DNA from: Actinomycetes bacterium
GTDB taxonomy: Bacteria; Actinomycetota; Acidimicrobiia; Acidimicrobiales; RAAP-2
Direction: 5' to 3'
DNA length: 5,604 bases
NCBI GenBank assembly: GCA_021841725.1
Contig: JAKCEC010000098.1
Span: 1 to 5,604, forward strand
The notes under the pieces are model-generated. The model ran no database searches. It was not told where the DNA came from and worked only from the letters and a program-made list of their open reading frames with translations. Shown here piece after piece: positions 4,417 through 5,604 of this stretch (the first letter of the stretch is position 1; every line of letters begins with the position of its first letter). Both the position numbers and the translations under genes were made by a program.

Positions 4417-5604
4417 CTAGCGCGGCGACGGGTCGCCCGCGCGATCGGATTCGTAGGCGTCGCCCTCGGTGCCGACGGCGACTTCGCCCATCGCCAGTTC
4501 GCCCACGGAGGAGTACCCCTCGGCCACCTCGTTGAGGAGCGGCGCCGCGTGGTGTTGCACCCCCGGACCGCGCAGCCACGAGAAGACGGCGCCGAGGAAG
4601 CACAGTCCCGCCGCCACGAGGAACGCCATGTGCAGACCGTTGGCGAAGGGGGCCTCGATGAGACTGGGGAAGAAACTGTGGCCGAGGAGGACCGACGCGT
4701 GGACCCCGGGGAGGGCCAAGACCTGGGGACCGAGCAACGTCTGGATCGGGTTGATGCCGAGGAACGCCGAGAACAGGCTCCCGATGGCCGGGATGTGGCT
4801 GATGACGCTGGCGTGCGCGACGGGCACGCCCTGGCGCGTCAGTCCCACGAAGAGGGACCGGGGCAACGTGGCCGAGAGCCCCAGGGTGATCACGGTGAAG
4901 AAGAAACCGATCGAGAGCACGGAGGCGGAGTTCTGAAAGGTATTGAGCATCGCGCCCCCCGCGCCTCGACGGTTCGCGGGCAATGAGTTCATCACCGCCG
5001 AGGAATTCGGGGCGGCGAAGAGTCCCATCGAGAGGCCGACCAACAGCAGCAGCACGGCGAAGAGTGGGTAGGGAAAATTGATGGGGATCGCTTGGAGTCC
5101 GATGAGGCTGAGCCCGGTGAGTACCAGACCGACGGTGGCGAAATTGCGCGCGCCGTGGCGATCGGCGAGCCGCCCCGACACCGGACCGGCGATGAGGAAG
5201 CCCACCGTCAGTGGGATCATGTAGATGCCCGCCCACAGGGGCGTGCGCGAGAAGTCGTAGCCGTGCTGGGGCAGCCAGATCCCCTGGAGCCAGATGATGA
5301 GGATGAACTGCAGGCCCCCTCGCGCCAGCGAGAGACACAGCGTGGCGAGATTGCCCATGGCGAAGCCCCGCGAGGAGAACAGGCTGAGCTGGAACATCGG
5401 GTCCGTGACGCGTCGCTCGACGAAGACGAAACCGACCAGGAACGCCACCCCGCCGAAGAGGCACGAGAGGACGAAGGGACTCGTCCAACCCATGGCGTGG
5501 CCACCGTAGGGCTGGAGGCCGTAGACGATGCCGGTCAACAGGGCGATGAGCCCAATCGCGAACACGAAGTTCCCGGTCCAGTCGATACGCGAGGGCGTGC
5601 GGGC
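4417..5604 (-). CDS. MFS transporter, DHA2 (EmrB/QacA, 14-helix) family, C-terminal part
   Basis: The frame is open to the right edge, so the start lies outside the window; 395 C-terminal residues are visible. The in-frame GTG at 5565 is not the start, because the upstream residues ARTPSRIDWTGNF match the linker before helix 7 in 14-helix exporters (typically R-IDW-G). Membrane segments follow at about 13-30, 43-63, 82-105, 122-142, 154-174, 179-200, 226-246 and 324-343. Family marks include DPMFQLSLF (69-77), a motif-A-like loop GPVSGRLADRHGAR (140-153) and NRRGAGGAMLNTFQNS (211-226), typical of the DHA2 group. These inner-membrane proteins are usually proton-coupled drug or metabolite exporters; the substrate cannot be told. 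The region between the last two helices (about 250-320) is long and partly hydrophobic, as in this family. A cytoplasmic tail of about 50 residues ends with an acidic, low-complexity stretch. The gene ends at TAG (4417), 32 bases before the hairpin. Confidence 0.9.
   Translation of the reverse strand, partial: ARTPSRIDWTGNFVFAIGLIALLTGIVYGLQPYGGHAMGWTSPFVLSCLFGGVAFLVGFVFVERRVTDPMFQLSLFSSRGFAMGNLATLCLSLARGGLQFILIIWLQGIWLPQHGYDFSRTPLWAGIYMIPLTVGFLIAGPVSGRLADRHGARNFATVGLVLTGLSLIGLQAIPINFPYPLFAVLLLLVGLSMGLFAAPNSSAVMNSLPANRRGAGGAMLNTFQNSASVLSIGFFFTVITLGLSATLPRSLFVGLTRQGVPVAHASVISHIPAIGSLFSAFLGINPIQTLLGPQVLALPGVHASVLLGHSFFPSLIEAPFANGLHMAFLVAAGLCFLGAVFSWLRGPGVQHHAAPLLNEVAEGYSSVGELAMGEVAVGTEGDAYESDRAGDPSPR

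Noticed and set aside
4178..4420. 80-codon plus-strand frame starting GTG after GAAGGAG
   Set aside because: The purine motif is only three bases from the GTG, the product resembles no known family, and the frame reads through the strong hairpin into the 3' end of the MFS gene.
4270..4986. 238-codon plus-strand frame antisense to the end of the MFS gene
   Set aside because: It crosses the 19-bp inverted repeat and the MFS gene, is dominated by Glu, Arg and Gly, and has no recognisable features.
4400..5488. 362-codon minus-strand frame alongside the MFS gene
   Set aside because: It is in another frame of the same strand and Arg/Pro/His-rich, whereas the 4417-5604 frame gives ordered membrane helices and DHA2 motifs.
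4417..5565. Reading the MFS gene as complete with a GTG start at 5565
   Set aside because: The frame stays open to the window edge and the upstream residues match the conserved linker before helix 7, so the codon at 5565 is an internal valine.

Overview
This is a very GC-rich stretch of bacterial chromosome with dense genes and tiny intergenic gaps. A coenzyme F420-dependent luciferase-like oxidoreductase, promoters consisting of a bare TANNNT box placed directly before the start codon (leaderless mRNAs), and a small lysine-rich KSLKEKR-type protein all point to an actinobacterium. A non-Streptomyces lineage such as Acidimicrobiia is plausible, but that assignment is inference. I see no rRNA, tRNA, CRISPR array, insertion sequence, phage gene or other sign of recent transfer.

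Layout. Bases 1-298 (-) hold the N-terminal part of a membrane protein, possibly the membrane domain of an alpha/beta hydrolase, which runs off the left edge. A 54-base divergent gap follows, then the F420-dependent LLM-class oxidoreductase (353-1267, +). Its stop codon shares the palindrome CTAG with the stop of a convergent small membrane protein of unknown function (1264-1713, -). A 55-base divergent gap, with a dyad centred between two opposed -10 boxes, leads to a peptidase S51/cyanophycinase-like protein that carries a cysteinyl-tRNA-synthetase-like C-terminal module (1769-2779, +). Four bases separate its stop from that of a convergent rhodanese plus metallo-beta-lactamase fusion, probably a persulfide dioxygenase-type sulfur enzyme (2784-3884, -). 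Behind that gene lies a 40-residue lysine-rich protein (3940-4062, -), the only gene here with a strong Shine-Dalgarno sequence. Next come 354 bases without a convincing gene, including a perfect 19-bp inverted repeat. The C-terminal two thirds of a 14-helix MFS drug-exporter-type permease (4417 to the right edge, -) ends the window.

Organisation. Orientation alternates almost gene by gene, and four of the six genes whose start is visible have TANNNT exactly six bases before the start codon. The region therefore reads as a series of independently transcribed single genes, not an operon. No common pathway links them: the predicted jobs are F420 redox chemistry, a glutamine-amidotransferase-like hydrolase, sulfane-sulfur metabolism and membrane export. 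I find no clearly new multi-gene system. The most informative signals are the strict leaderless promoter pattern, the altered nucleophile elbow and added C-terminal module of the S51-like protein, and the small lysine-rich protein.
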